From assembly GCA_022494885.1 (NCBI GenBank), contig JAGVSM010004991.1:61528-125527 (forward strand): a stretch of DNA of 64,000 nucleotides. Reading direction: 5' to 3'. How positions within the stretch are numbered: the first letter of the stretch is position 1; each line of letters opens with the position of its first letter. Positions 1 to 11,867 of the stretch are shown in pieces. The position numbers and the translations under genes were made by a program. Under the pieces are notes generated by a model. That model saw only the letters and a program-made list of their open reading frames with translations, was not told the origin of the DNA and searched no databases. Origin of the DNA: Micrasema longulum. Taxonomy: Eukaryota > Arthropoda > Insecta > Trichoptera > Brachycentridae.

Positions 1-353
1 CGAGTACTTGCACATTTTTAAAGTTTCTGCAAGAGTTTTTTGATCTTCTAATTTATATGAAACTGTGACGCAATAGCACAACACACGCGTAAAATAATGT
101 TAATAAAGTTTATTCATTAAAGCTACAAAAAGAGTTCACACTATTCACTCGAACATATTCTAAAACGAACGTAAACGGTACTTAAAAAAACATTTTAAAA
201 ATAAACAGGTGAAGTTTCAAAACAAATTAATAACAAGGTACAAAGTACTAATGTCTAGAATGTGTAAACACACTAATCTGATTACAATGGAAAGCTAACA
301 GAATCTTGTCTTTAAAGTAGAATCGAATTTTCTGTACGAAAATGTGTGTACTA
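1..353. other. AT-rich unannotated flank
   Basis: No open frame, RNA or repeat is recognised. It ends in the TA that is the target site of the next element. Confidence 0.5.
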
Positions 354-932
354 CAGTAGGACCAATTTAATAGGTCACATTTGACATTTGTCGGTTTTAG
401 CTTCATAGTGAGGTGACCTGCTTATAAACATCGATTAAAGTGAATGAATCGATTCGGACTTCAAATGTAATATTTGTGAATTGAATTAATTTACTATGAA
501 AAAGTACTTATAGGTACTGTAATTTTATTTCAAAAAGCATAAGTCGAATCCCTGTCCCATTATTATTTTCTATCGTAAATTTAAGGAACAAAATAAGATA
601 AGTACATCATTTAACAAAATTATCAACATTCGATTTTTCTGGGTAACATCCCTAGTGTTGAAAAAAAAAGGGTTCACTGATGCAACATTGTAACGACGTT
701 TAGAACAGAAAAAGTTTTTTATGTTTAGAATGGTTTATTAGTGAAAGTAAATCGTAAAATTACCTTCTTTTGTCGTTATTACAATAAATATGTAATCGCA
801 ATTGAAAAAAGTTGAGCAATTGTGCAGTTCTAAATTCGAAAAAATAAATAATATTTTATTACCGCCCTTACAAGGGTATGTTGTTGAATTTTGATGAAGT
901 GTCAAATGTGACCTATTAAATTGGCCCTACTA
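354..932. mobile_element. TA-flanked inverted-repeat transposon (MITE-like)
   Basis: The left end begins CAGTAGGACCAATTTAATAG and continues into GTCACATTTGACA. The right end is its near-perfect inverse, running from TGTCAAATGTGACC to GGCCCTACTA. The inverted repeats are about 34 bp. A TA dinucleotide flanks each side (352-353 and 933-934), as expected of Tc1/mariner or pogo superfamily insertion. The 510-bp interior is AT-rich with no transposase frame, so the element is non-autonomous. The last base of the right end differs from perfect symmetry. Superfamily assignment is inferred from the TA duplication only. Confidence 0.75.
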
Positions 933-934
933 TA

Positions 935-1343
935 GTTTGCATTATTTTTTTTCAAAACATGTTCAGTTACAGTTTACCGACGAAGATACAAATATACACA
1001 TTTTCATAAAGAAAAATAGCCTTTTCTTCATAAACAATTGAAGATAACCCAGTTACCTTCCCATTGTAATTGTAATCGGGGTCCAAAGAGCGGATCGATT
1101 TCTGCACAATTTTATTTTTAATGATTTTCAGGGTTCTGTTTTGATTAAACAGTCAAATTTGAACATTTATTAAATTGTACACTTTGTTATGAGACCACTT
1201 GAATTCATTTTCAATCACAATTATATAGTTCTTTGTGGACACCATATGCTCCAACTAGGAAGTGGACATGGAATGAATTAAAAAGAATTAATAGGTTTGG
1301 AAAGCACAGATCTTTCCATAAAGTTATAACTACACCTGTAAAA
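935..1343. other. AT-rich unannotated stretch
   Basis: No gene recognised. Positions 950-1010 weakly resemble 32130-32190 (same order of ACCGACGAA and ACAAATATACACA words), so the TA-flanked element may sit inside an older repeat. Confidence 0.35.
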
Positions 1344-1420
1344 GAAAACCCTGGGTAGGGTGTTCTGTGTTTTAATTCACAACTCTAATTGGGCCTCCTG
1401 GCCTGTTGTGGTGAAAAAAA
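1344..1420 (+). repeat. SINE1 3' fragment
   Basis: It matches the 3' body of SINE1: 'ctgggtagggtgttctgtg' followed by 'ttgggcctcctggcctgttg' and an A run. The tRNA-like head is missing, so this is a 5'-truncated copy. Confidence 0.8.
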
Positions 1421-2534
1421 TAAGTGTTTCTTTAAAAAATGTTATCATGTTATTCCACGAAGATATGCGCGTATTCAATAAATAATATACGAAATTGTAT
1501 TAATGTCACGAGATTCGGATTGCGTAACTGTTTAAGATACAGCTGTTCTAAATTTTGTAATTTGTAACTACATTTGGATACCATGTGTATAAAACATTGA
1601 TTTAAAAAGATATAATGTAAAATCATTTTAATACAAATTTAGTTTCAGGATGTCGTTTATAATGGAATGCATTAAAAAAATGTCTTTTTTGTTTCTGCGT
1701 CATTATATTCCAATTTGCCTACTCTGACGCACGTCCGAACAAAATAAATATGAAATGATATTATGGCCATGCCGATTTCGAGTGGATAGTATGCATAAAA
1801 AAATCACACATCACCTTCCCAACGCCAACGTCAGCAAATAACTTTACTGCTGTATACATAAACTGCGATTCGTAAGTTATTTTTATGACGTTTTTTTTAA
1901 ATTTTCTATCAAACGAATTGCTGGTCAGAAAAGAAAAATTGACGGAGTTGTCACTGCAAAAAATAACATAAAGTTTAATATTTTTGCTCTTTGTTAATAA
2001 TTTACTGTCACAATATTGACGGATGTCTACATTAAAAAATATAAAAAAATCTTGTCTAGGGACAAGAATTTTTTTCCTTTAGGAAGGAGTATTTTGCATA
2101 AAACGTTTTGGGAATGTAAAATAAAATATGTATGACGTGTTATAAATAATGACACAAATCCCAAATTAACGTAAATTGTAAGTTGTGATTTTGTTTTTGT
2201 GAATGAATATTAGTTTACAGATAGCGAGGATATGTTTATAATTTGTAACTGCTCTCCTGTAAAAATGCGTTTTTTAAGTTGTGCCACTATTATTCCCGGG
2301 GTGCGCTTTGTAGTTTATTTGAATGAATTGTATCATTGATTTAATAATTCATGGAACTTTTATTTTTATTTTCTCACAACAGTTCATGAAACAAGAGGTG
2401 GTAAATCAAAAATGTAATTGCTGTTTTAAAACAGTTACACTTCTGAAATACCCAATACAGTTACCCCCCCGAAACACCTAAAACAGTTTCAAGAAAATAA
2501 ATAACTTCGTTTAAAAAAAACAAAAACTTAATTA
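1421..2534. other. AT-rich unannotated stretch
   Basis: I see no open frame or repeat here beyond short A and T runs. Confidence 0.4.
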
Positions 2535-2651
2535 CCAGGGGTGGTATTCCAAACGTTCTCGCTGCCGTATTATCTCGCGTATTTACATACAAAATTCTCG
2601 AGAAAAACTGCGTTCTCGCGCCCTGGGAGCGGTTTAGAATAGCACCCCAGG
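2535..2651. mobile_element. Short foldback MITE
   Basis: The left end 'ccaggggtggtattccaaac' is inversely repeated at the right end as 'gtttagaatagcaccccagg', with about 80 bp between. The interior is GC-richer (ctcgc, gcgccctggg) than the surroundings. A related left end is seen at 53050-53085. There is no coding capacity. Confidence 0.6.
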
Positions 2652-4034
2652 CGCATAAGTAAATACATAATAAAAAAACATTTCAAGAAAAATTAAACGC
2701 CCCGCTGCACTCCGTACCGCACTTCGCCATAATTTCAAATCTTTGTCCTTAATACCTTCCTACTCATATTATAATCTCCCAAGGAAGAAGTACATACACA
2801 TATACGTATAAAATCTCCTTGGTCCGTCTCCACTCGACCCCACACCCGCGTAATCCCGTGCCCTTGTCTATCCGTATCTAGAAAACAACATTTTAAACAA
2901 CACGAAGTCATTACCGCTGTAAAAGAACACCAAAAACCGAAGGTGTTTCCACAACGAAGTAGCAAATTAAACTGAAACAGTGTCATAAGAAGTTGTAACA
3001 CATTTTTAAAAAACGGGAAAACTACAATGTTCTAAAAAAGTGTAAGTCTACACCGTTTTAAAAAAACTGCGTTTCAAAGAAACCCTGTTTATATTGTACT
3101 TGGTGTTTTTTTACGCTTTTGACCAATCCATCCATACTCCATACAATATTATCAGAATTTACAAAATATAGTAATGAGGTTAGAGTATATACATCTCTAA
3201 TGAGGCATTTAATCAGCTCACAATTATTTATTTTAAATACCGGCGCTGCCGTTCGATGCTTTTTTTATAATAATTCATAATTAGAAATTTTTAAACACAC
3301 ATATCCCTTAACAATGGACACCGTATTTTTGAAAGGGTTTTATATTGTACATAATAACACATTGACGATGTTCTATAAAAGGAATGCTTAGTTTACTAAG
3401 TGGGTCAATTTTATTGTAAGCGCACAATTTAACCAAGGGTTATTTTTATTTTCTTGACACGTCGTGCATCTATATTTTATACAATAATATTGGTTAGTTG
3501 GAAGAAATTGCCATTTGGCAATAAGCCCGCCAATGTACAAATAATATTATGTACAAAAAGTTAAATAAAAATAATATTCACATGTTTGCGTTCCAATTTC
3601 TTGTAAATGCCGCCGCCATGGTGGTCCGGAATGATACATTTTGATAATCATTCATGATTATTTGCAGCCCATAAATGCAATAGATGAAAATAGTACATTG
3701 TTTTCATTTATTAAAAACAAACTTGATTATTTAGCGTGCGTAATGTATTATAAATATCAAATTGATAATAATGTACATGTAATACGTATATAATTCGAAT
3801 GAAAATATAATAATAATATATATATAGCTGCCGTCGTTAAAAAATATGTTAAAAAAAGAATTTTCTAAAATTTAGGTTGTTTTATAACATAGCGTAGTTT
3901 AGAGTCTAAACCATGAAAATTTAAAATATACACTGTAATTGATTTAAAATATGATAATGTTGTTTATCACCAATTTTTAATTAAATGGTCATTCGTTTTT
4001 GTTCGATAGTCAAAAGTTATATTTTTATACAAAA
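2652..4034. other. AT-rich stretch with possible LINE 3' end
   Basis: At 3500-3545 'gccatttggcaataagcccg' followed by a TGTAC word resembles 3' untranslated ends of insect non-LTR elements, a low-confidence impression. The rest shows nothing recognisable; an 88-codon frame at 2735-3001 (-) has no family resemblance. Confidence 0.3.
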
Positions 4035-4646
4035 CTAGCGGACCCGACAGACGTTGTCCTGCCCGAACGTTGGCTTGGAAAAAGACTTTTCATTGATAAG
4101 AAGGTACTTAGGTACTTGTTTATAGTTGAGTTCCAAAACATAAAATAATTCATTTTCAATTATAGAATTCTTATTGCAAATGTCAAACTCGGTTCTTCTC
4201 ACCAACAGGGGTGTACTTTATTCATGAATGCAATTTTCAAAAATGTATTGAATATCAGTTAATATAATTTTAGTATTACCAAAAATCCAGTAAAAAGAAA
4301 TAAATGGGAAGAAATTATATGAAGTGTAAGGAAAAAATCTAATTGGGATCCATTTAAAGCGAACGCTGTTTGTAAACATTAAAAAACAAACATTTTTACA
4401 CACAAAAAATAACATGCTTCCATTTATTTGTGTATGGATTATCGTCGAATGGAACCCTGGTAGGTCGATGACTAAAATATTTATGCTCCTTACTTCTTTT
4501 CTACATCTAAGATTGAAGATTTTAATATTTACGAACACGCGAAGCGCAAATATCTACATTTCGCTGAAAACTGCACCTAAATCGGTTTAGCCGTTTAGGA
4601 GAAATTCAGTGACGTCACACGTACAGAAGAATTATAAATATAAAGA
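4035..4646 (-). mobile_element. Helitron-like non-autonomous element
   Basis: On the minus strand it starts TCTTTATATTTATAATTC and ends GTCGGGTCCGCTAG. It sits between a flanking A and T, with no target duplication, fitting Helitron rules (5' TC, 3' CTRR, A/T insertion). The same ends occur at 18082-18500 and 38382-39063. Shared interior words include 'aaacggctaaaccgattta' (inverse) and a block around 'taccagggttccattcgac'. A 106-codon frame at 4218-4538 (-) is not kept open in the other copies. No helicase or Rep coding is present. The terminal hairpin is weak, so the class is probable rather than proven. Confidence 0.65.
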
Positions 4647-5943
4647 TAAAATAAAGCTTTTCTCAAAGCTGGAAGATATTCATAAAACATTAAAAAATGT
4701 ATTTTATGACAACCTCATAATAATCAGTGTTAGATTATGACGTTAGAGCATCAAAAAACGAATTCTACTAATTCTGCATTGTGATAATAGAGATAAGCTT
4801 GGCTTTGCGTATTCTATGATTTGCACGTCCGCCTTTAAGCTTCGCAAGGATCAGACTTGACGTGCGCCATTACATGTTAAATTTTTATTTACTATGCACA
4901 TATTTTAAATTAACGTGCTTATAATATTATTTATTTTATTAATTTATTCTTTTTTTTTCACAATATAAACAATGATTAATAATAAAAATAATGCAACCTC
5001 ACTGGGGTTACCCGTGCCAAGGTTATAAGTTTGCTTTTTAAAAAGCCTAATGATAATTTAAAAAAACCCAAGAATAATGCTCGACGTACATATAATTAGG
5101 TTAAAATATATTGTTTCGAAGTTTAGCTTCTTAAAATCATTTTATTTAAGGTTCTTATATATTATTATACACTTATGCATTTCACGTAATATCTTTAAAT
5201 ATAAATTAATTAACTCACTCCTTAGATAAGGGTTTAATTAAATGAGAGTAAAAAAGAAAAAAAAAGGTTAAAAAACACGTGAATACTTCTTGCTTGACTG
5301 AGAACATGGTTTGCGTCCTTATTAGATAATGTATTTTAATGAATTAACTTTGTTTTTAATTTAATTTTATTTATTTTCTCATAAAAAACAAAGCATTTAA
5401 GAAATATATTAAATGATTTCAAAATATCGATAGAAAAATTTAATGAAAAATGTACCTTAGTGACATTTTATGAGGCTATCATTTTAACGATTGATTTTAT
5501 TTAGTTATTATATACAACATTAAAATAATACTTTCCAAATAAAATTACTACATCAAAAATAACCCAAAAATATATGATATAGGAAGCTATAAGAAATTTA
5601 TATTATAAAGTTTTTTTTTTTTTACTAATTTAGGTACTGAGAATAGGCCGAGCCATGTTAGATGGAGACTATCCTAAACAGAGAACACTCCGTTTTCATT
5701 TTCTGTTCACTAGTTTTATATAGATTCCCTGTTATCAAATATGTATACTTATTTTATTCAATAAATTTAAAAATATTAAAAAAATAGTTTTTGGAGAAAA
5801 ATAGGAGATACTTATGTTATTTCTATTTAATTCGTTTATTAAACACCCAGATAACTTTTACGATATATATTTGCTTATAAAATATACAATAAAATAAGCT
5901 AACAATAATAGGTTGAGGTTGTGCCTTCTGCACAGTAAAGGTT
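4647..5943. other. AT-rich stretch with small repeat H
   Basis: Positions 4988-5022 (actggggttacccgtgc) recur at 52355-52390. The rest is AT-rich with A/T runs and no gene. A CAT trinucleotide run begins at 5944 as the 3' end of the following SINE. Confidence 0.4.
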
Positions 5944-6209
5944 CATCATCATCATCATCATACCGTTGTACGCACCCGGTGGTGCATAGGGCTATGCATC
6001 AGTACACTCAATACTGCGCATGTCGATACTCTGTCACATTAAGATGAATTGATCAGCCCATACTCTTAAGATGCCAACCCAGGAACATAAAATATTGCAG
6101 TGTAGAACCACATATTTAATTAATATTTCGTGTCGACCTTCCCAGGAATCGAATCCGGGAAATCAAGCATTATAGGCGAAAGCGCCAACTACTACACTAC
6201 TAGGCGGAC
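5944..6209 (-). repeat. SINE2 copy, full length
   Basis: On the minus strand this reads tRNA-like head (A box near 'tagtgtagtagttgg', B box 'ggattcgattcctggg'), a body with an ATATTTTATGTTCCTGG word, the block 'gccctatgcaccaccgggtg', and a (GAT)n 3' tail. It is not a functional tRNA: no acceptor stem closes. Unlike most copies it is directly preceded (on its own strand) by module D. Confidence 0.85.
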
Positions 6210-6320
6210 TTATCTCCACTCGATTTCTTTATTCAGGATTTTTATATGAGAGCAGCCGAAAGCAGTCGAAAGCACTCGTCCGGGATTCTTGATCCGCCCG
6301 GACACAGGGATTATAAAGTA
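6210..6320 (-). repeat. Module D upstream of SINE2
   Basis: On the minus strand it contains 'cggacgagtgctttcgac', 'ggctgctctcat' and 'aagaaatcgagtggagat', then runs straight into the SINE2 head. The same module precedes SINE2 at 10240-10376 and occurs alone at 40897-41005. Function is unknown. Confidence 0.65.
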
Positions 6321-6440
6321 AATAATTAAAAATATTCAACGAAAGTTATCAAAATGGGCAATTTGAGTTTTATAGAGTTAGAATAAATAATCAAATTACT
6401 AATTGAATTACCAAAAGATAATTAGCACCAGTTAACTATT

Positions 6441-7267
6441 TTTAGAAAGATTACCCAGATATTAGCCTATGCAGATGACCTAGACTTAATCTCCAGAAAT
6501 GTCTCGGGATTAAAATATGATTTCTTAAAGCTTGAAATGGCTGCAAATGACATGGGTCTTAAAATAAATACATCTAAGACTAAATATGTGTTTGCAAGAA
6601 AGTCACAAATAAACTATGTACAGCAGGCAATTGACGTTGGGTCACTCCACATAGACAATGTCAATTCCTTTAAATATTTAGGTACCGAAATTACTAATGA
6701 TAACAATTATAGTACCGAGGTTAGAGCACGGCTATCGGCAGCAAACAGATGTTATTGTGGCTTGTTTAAACATCTGGGATCCAAATTGCTCACTAGAAAA
6801 ACTTAGACCATTATTTACAAAACTCTCATCAAACCGGTCATTACATATGGTGCCGAATGCTGGGTTATGACCAAAAGAGATGAACATATGGTATTAGTAT
6901 TCGAAAGAAAAATATTAAGGAAGATATTTGGTGCTGTCAACCAAAACGGAGTGTGGAGGAGACGGTTTAATCATGAATTAGAGGCACTGTATGGTGAACC
7001 CAACATTGCACAATTTATCAAAATAAGAAGATTACAATGGTTGGGCCATGTGCACAGAATGAATGATAACCGTACCCCAAAAAATATTATTAATACCACT
7101 CCGGAAGGCAGACGAAGCAGAGGCAGACCAAAATTAATTAAAGATGGCTGGATAATGTGGAAAGTGACATAAGAGCGATTGGCCTGACGAACTGGAGAAG
7201 CGCCGTGGGGTGCAGGGACGAATGGAGACAAATTCTGCAAGAGGCCAGGGCCCAAAACGGGCTGTAG
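6441..7267 (+). mobile_element. LINE A: non-LTR reverse transcriptase, 3' part
   Basis: This is a 5'-truncated non-LTR retrotransposon that would have copied its own RNA by target-primed reverse transcription. The frame opens at the catalytic YADD motif (6468-6479) in the context ILAYADDLDLISRN, followed by MGLKINTSKTKY and the thumb segment FKYLGTEIT. The C-terminal part contains FERKILRKIFG, then RRLQWLGHVHRM and GRRSRGRPKL. A stop at 6804-6806 and a frameshift near 7140 break it; after the shift the reading resumes as WLDNVESDIRAIGL and ends at TAG 7265-7267. This order is typical of RTE-like or related arthropod LINEs; the clade is not certain. The endonuclease domain and palm start are missing. 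Confidence 0.9.
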
Positions 7268-8215
7268 CGCCACTGATTTTTATATTTAAATTTCATTGAT
7301 AAACACTTACGGGTTACATACATTTTACAATATTTTCACTTTTAAAATTCACATTCTACTGATAATAATAATATTTTGATCATTTTTTGTAAAGGTTGTC
7401 TGAGTCTTTTGTTTAGTTTTGTCTGGTAGTTTATTGTATAATTTCAGTCCGTGGTTTATTAGTCTCGATTGTCCTTTTCTCGTTTTAAAAGATTGTTTAT
7501 GATATTTTTCTGATATTCTCGTATTGTGTTCATGTTTACTCCTTTTTTCAAAAGTTTTAATTCTTCATCTACAATTACATCAGTGGCTAATTTATGAATA
7601 AATTTTAAGGATTCTAGTTCAAAGAGTTTAGTTACATTTAATTGTTTAGTTTGTTCAAAAAGTTCTTGAGTTGCTGTTAAATAGGGAAGGTCATATACTA
7701 ACTTTAATATTTTATTTTGCTGTATCTGTAGTATTTTTATGTTATTTCGATTTCCTGTTCCCCATAGTAGTTGCAAATAACATATTTTAGTTTTTTACAT
7801 AGGCTTCATACATTTTTTTTTCCTTTATTGGAACAAAGTTTTTGATTTTGAAAAATAGACTCGATAACGTCGTCACTTTGCTAATTAAATTGTTGATATG
7901 AATTGTCCATGTCAATTGTCTGTCTATTGTTAGTCTTAAGTATTTAACAAGTTCAATTTCAGTTAGTCGTTCATTAATTATGTGAGCATCTACTTTGTGA
8001 CATTTTTTTCTAGATGCGAAATGGATAATATTGCATTTTTTTTCATTAGGTGTAAGTAAGTTTGTGTTTGTCCATTTAGTCAACATAGTAAGGTCTTCGT
8101 TTATGTCATTGTTTGTTAATACGTCGGTTTGATTTTTATAGAGATGATGATGTGTAGCAGTCTTCATAACGATCAAAGGAAATGAGTCATTTAAATATAT
8201 ACCTATTATTATATC
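7268..8215 (-). mobile_element. LINE B: jockey/CR1-type 3' part
   Basis: The minus strand carries two frames of one broken open reading frame, 8176-7787 and 7776-7459. The first has NEDLTMLTKWTNTNLLTPNE, LRLTIDRQLTW and HINNLISKV, the segment that follows the catalytic motif in jockey/CR1-type transcriptases. The YADDT motif itself is eroded. The second has LQIQQNKILKLVYDLP and FELESLKFIHKLA, the C-terminal tail. Coding resumes past the last frame as NHGLKLYNKLPDKTK. The 3' end includes 'atgtatgtaacccgtaag', which recurs at 26110-26830. It abuts LINE A tail to tail. Dead copy. Confidence 0.85.
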
Positions 8216-9695
8216 GTTTCATTGTGATTTTAATGATATTAATACAAAATATAGTTTATAGTTATTTACGAAGCTGATATTTCATTTGACTAATAATAAT
8301 CGGATCTTTGTTACAAAAAGCAATAAGATTGCATTTTAAATTTAATTTCCTCGAGTGGGAATTATTTTTGGCAATACACTCCCACATACAACAACGAACA
8401 CAACGACATCGATATCCTTGACCCTGACACACAAAGACGATAAATAAGACAATGGTACTTGTATTTCTTGGCGGTTTTCCGATAAATAATTAATTGACCG
8501 TCGTATACCTTTAATTTATTATTACTCACATCGTACATTGAATGTAAAATATTTCCGAAATGCGCAATTGTATTTTCTTAAGGTTTTTTTAAGTAATTCA
8601 AAATAAATAGGTAGTAATCGCGCTTTTAGATTTTGCCCCTCACAAATGACAGGTACAGGATTTAAAAGATGGATGTAATTTTTTATGTGTTTTAAATTAA
8701 TTATGGCATCTGACGGCAGTTCACATGACACACATTTCTATTAAGATTAACAAAATTTAATTAATTATCTACATTTCTGTTTAATAAAATATGACATAAA
8801 GGCTCTACTTTCCAAGATACAGATAAACGGTGGATGTCAATTAAATACTGGAAATACAGCGATAATTTAATATTAATTAAAGCCATTATAGAAAGAACAG
8901 TATAGTAGAGCTATTTAAGTTAAGCTGGTTCCTTTATATAATTTATAAGTTTATTTTAATGTCCAGGAGGTTTGAAAACTTAATATCTGTACCCTTCAAA
9001 TTCAAAGAGAATAAATAAATAACAACTCTTCACTTATTTTAATAATATTATACTCGTAGAATGAACACACATTATGACACTACATAAATATTTTTTGAAT
9101 CAATGTGTCAAGTGTACACACTTTTCTGATTCATTTTTCAGTATTTTGAGTTACTTCACTTTTCTTAAATACCCACACTTGAAACAGTACCAGAGCAAAG
9201 CACTATGATGAATGCCTCAAGATACGACGAAAATACTCCGATATTCAAATTAACTGACGCTAAAATCATAAAGTCACTTTTTCGAAGTATTCTCTTGTCA
9301 GATTAAAAATAGCTCCCTCTCAGCCAAATTCAAATATCAAATAAAATTAGATTTATGGCGTCAAATTCTTCTACTTAGTGTCAGTTAAGCTCATAAAAAC
9401 GTACCTCAAATTCCTACCGTTTATCACTTCTGTCAATGTGACATAACCTTACTCTGCTGAAACTTATACTAAACCTGGAAACTCGCCAACTCCAGAAACT
9501 TGTTCACTGTGCGGGTTACTCAATAATTGTAAAAAAATGACTTCGCATAACATATTTTATCACCAAAAATTTACTAAATTTCTCTCGATACAGTGTTATC
9601 AATGTAACAATACTATGAAAATGTGTGTAGAATGAGGTTCGAAAAATTCAGAAAATTAAAAAAGTTAGGGCACATTCTTCCCTTTTTTGTTTTTA
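8216..9695. other. AT-rich unannotated stretch
   Basis: No coding or repeat family is recognised. Open frames of about 60 to 70 codons here look like chance. Confidence 0.4.
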
Positions 9696-9857
9696 AGGGT
9701 TCGATTCCCGCCAGTTGCACGAAAAAAATCCATGAAAGTTTTTTTTTCTCGATTGGTCTGAGTGTTGTGGTGTATTTTTTTGATTACTTCCTTCCATATT
9801 CCCTCTAACCCACCTGCTGACAAGCCTCAAAATAGAGGCTTAGCGTGTTATTCCTTT
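9696..9857 (+). repeat. SINE3 copy, 5'-truncated
   Basis: It begins in the B box (gggttcgattcccgccag), runs through 'ttggtctgagtgttg' and ends with 'gacaagcctcaaaatagagg' and 'cttagcgtgttatt'. The A box half is missing. Relatives are at 24936-25131 and 47427-47588. Confidence 0.8.
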
Positions 9858-9895
9858 AAAAAAACGAATATTTTTCGTAAGTTAGTACAAATGTT

Positions 9896-10075
9896 TTATT
9901 ATAGAAAATAAAAGACGAGTTATACTTTTATCCACAAGTTTTAAATATCCAGTGACCGATTTCATCGCTTTCGCGACATCTTCGAGACTGGTAATTTTAT
10001 TAAGAAATTCAATGTATTTATACAAAAACAGAGGTAAGGATTAAAAAATCACTCGTCTTTTATTTTCTATAATAA
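9896..10075. mobile_element. P1 palindromic element with hammerhead-like core
   Basis: The ends are inverted repeats of 'ttatagaaaataaaagacga' (9896-9920 and 10051-10075). On the minus strand, 9949-9992 reads CCAGT, CTCGAAGA, a stem-loop of TCGC/GCGA around a GAAA tetraloop, then GAAA, TCGGTC and ACTGG. CCAGT and ACTGG pair as an outer stem. The layout is that of a minimal hammerhead ribozyme, but the first core box departs from CUGANGA, so cleavage is doubtful. Hammerhead motifs are known in Penelope-like retroelements. A sister copy is at 61330-61554. Confidence 0.65.
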
Positions 10076-10239
10076 ATTACGATGAATTTCCAACAAGAAT
10101 TTTCACTCACAAACTTAAATGTTTTACGTACAAATGAGTTTTATTATTAAATCAGAAAATGTCTGATATATATAAAATAAATTAAAACAATTTTTTATCA
10201 AATTACAAGTTAAAATTTTTCTTATATATGTATTTTTGT

Positions 10240-10376
10240 TTTCCGTTGTCTGGGTGAATGAAAAACACAATTATGCGTGTGAAATTGAACCAGAACCCTG
10301 GAAGAGTGTTTTAAACTCGATGGCTGCTCTCAACTAAAGCTCCTAAATAAGAAAATCGAGTAGAGATAGTTCCGAC
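10240..10376 (+). repeat. Module D upstream of SINE2
   Basis: It contains 'gaaattgaaccagaaccctg', 'gaagagtgttttaaactcga' and 'aagaaaatcgagtagagat'. It is continuous with the SINE2 that follows, in the same order and orientation as the minus-strand pair at 5944-6320. Confidence 0.7.
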
Positions 10377-10630
10377 ACGTTTTTTTGTGGTTAGTGCGTT
10401 TGCCTACCATTATTGAGGTCCTGGGTTCAATTCCTGGCAGGTGGGCGTGAAATCTTTATTTAAAGGGTTCTTTCAACTGCAATATTTAATTGTTCCTGGA
10501 CTAGCACCTCAAGCGTAGGACTGATCACCTTAGGTTAATTTAAGATATGATCGAACTACGCCACTTTAAGTTTATCAATCCAGTGTCCTTTGCACCACTG
10601 AGAGGGGAAAGGAAACGTCAATGATGATAT
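10377..10630 (+). repeat. SINE2 copy
   Basis: tRNA-like head with B box 'gggttcaattcctggcagg', body 'ttgttcctggactagcacct', and 'aagcgtaggactgatcacc', ending in an ATGATGATAT tail. It is more diverged than the 40-kb copy. Confidence 0.8.
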
Positions 10631-11269
10631 ATTTTTGTGCTGGCATTTTAAAAACAAATTCACGTTTATTTTCGTTTTTTTTCATTTCTTTAATTATGTT
10701 TTCCTTTTCATCTAAAAACACACTGTTTTAATACAGTTACTTAATCTATTTTCATTTAAATACTGTTGAAAATTAAATAAATTACAGAATTTTCCTAAGA
10801 AAACAAGGCATCCTGGTAAAATCGGAGGGTATAAAGAATTCTATATTGAGCTGAGTCTATTTTTACCCGTTTCTGTAAAAAGTCGGATGTTTAAGGGGTG
10901 GTTTATTTATAGAGAAATTACATTATTTTGTGTTCAAATACATAACGCAATATTTGTTTATTTGAGTCTTAGCGAATATTTAGATCGCACGATATACCCA
11001 CATATTATTTAAATGTTTAGTGTAATGTCAACTCTTAAACAAGTTGAACAAATGTGGTATTGTGACTCGGATCTCTAATTTTGTGATATTTGCACATAAA
11101 AATGAACTATATTTAATTGAAAAAAAATCTCTTATTGTTTTTATGTATATTTCATTTTTACTTTCTATGTTTATTCATTTACATGTGTTTTTTTTTCTTT
11201 TTAATACTAGTATTTTAACCGTATCTTATTTTTTTTTAAATTATAAATGTTATATCCTCTAATTTATTT
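10631..11269. other. AT-rich unannotated stretch
   Basis: No gene recognised. A 72-codon hydrophobic frame at 11044-11262 is explained by T-rich sequence. Confidence 0.4.
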
Positions 11270-11570
11270 TTGTTCTTCAATTTTTAATTCCTAACGATAT
11301 ATTTTCAAATTTGTATTAAAGCTTCAATTTTTATTATTATCGGTATGTTTTCCAATTTATATTTTTGTTTAATTTCTTAATTACTAATTTTATATTTTAT
11401 AATGTGTATTTGTGGTTCAATTTTTATTATTATCGGTATGTTTTATAATTTATAATAATTGTGTCTCATTGATTTACTATTAATGGCATATTTTCTAATT
11501 TATTTTTATGATTCAATTTTTATTATTATTACTTGCATGTTTTCTAATTTATATTTATATTGATTTTTTC
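11270..11570. repeat. AT-rich tandem repeat, unit about 93-96 bp
   Basis: The word 'ttcaatttttattattat' recurs at 11323, 11416 and 11512, each time followed by a 'ggtatgtttt'-like and then a 'taatttat' word. About three diverged units are present. Confidence 0.6.
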
Positions 11571-11867
11571 TAATGTTTTTATTATTCTTTGAATTTACTA
11601 AGCATCATTTAATGAAATTCAAAATAAAAAAAAACACATGAAAAAAATAAGGTCCTTCCTAAACACAGGAATTTCCTAGCTAGTCGGGACCTGAAACAAA
11701 TAAACTCTGTGTATTTAAAAATGTGAAATACTAAATAAATAAATAAATAAAATAAATAAATATAATAATAGAAATCAAACATTATTTCGGGTACATTCAA
11801 TTTTAGAAAAAAAGGCATTTTTAAACGAATTTTGGAACATTCTTTTGCAAACAGCTAACAGGCGAAA
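11571..11867. repeat. AT-rich stretch with (AAAT)n microsatellite
   Basis: An A-A-A-T run lies at about 11733-11765. The preceding 'gaatttcctagctagtcggg' could be a retroelement tail but no family is recognised. Confidence 0.4.

Noticed and set aside
4218..4538. 106-codon frame as a conserved protein
   Set aside because: It lies inside the Helitron-like repeat and is not kept open in the 18-kb, 38-kb or 44-kb copies.
5944..5962. CAT trinucleotide microsatellite as an independent feature
   Set aside because: It is the 3' tail of the minus-strand SINE2.
6971..7273. Minus-strand frame across LINE A
   Set aside because: It is the shadow of the plus-strand reverse transcriptase tail.
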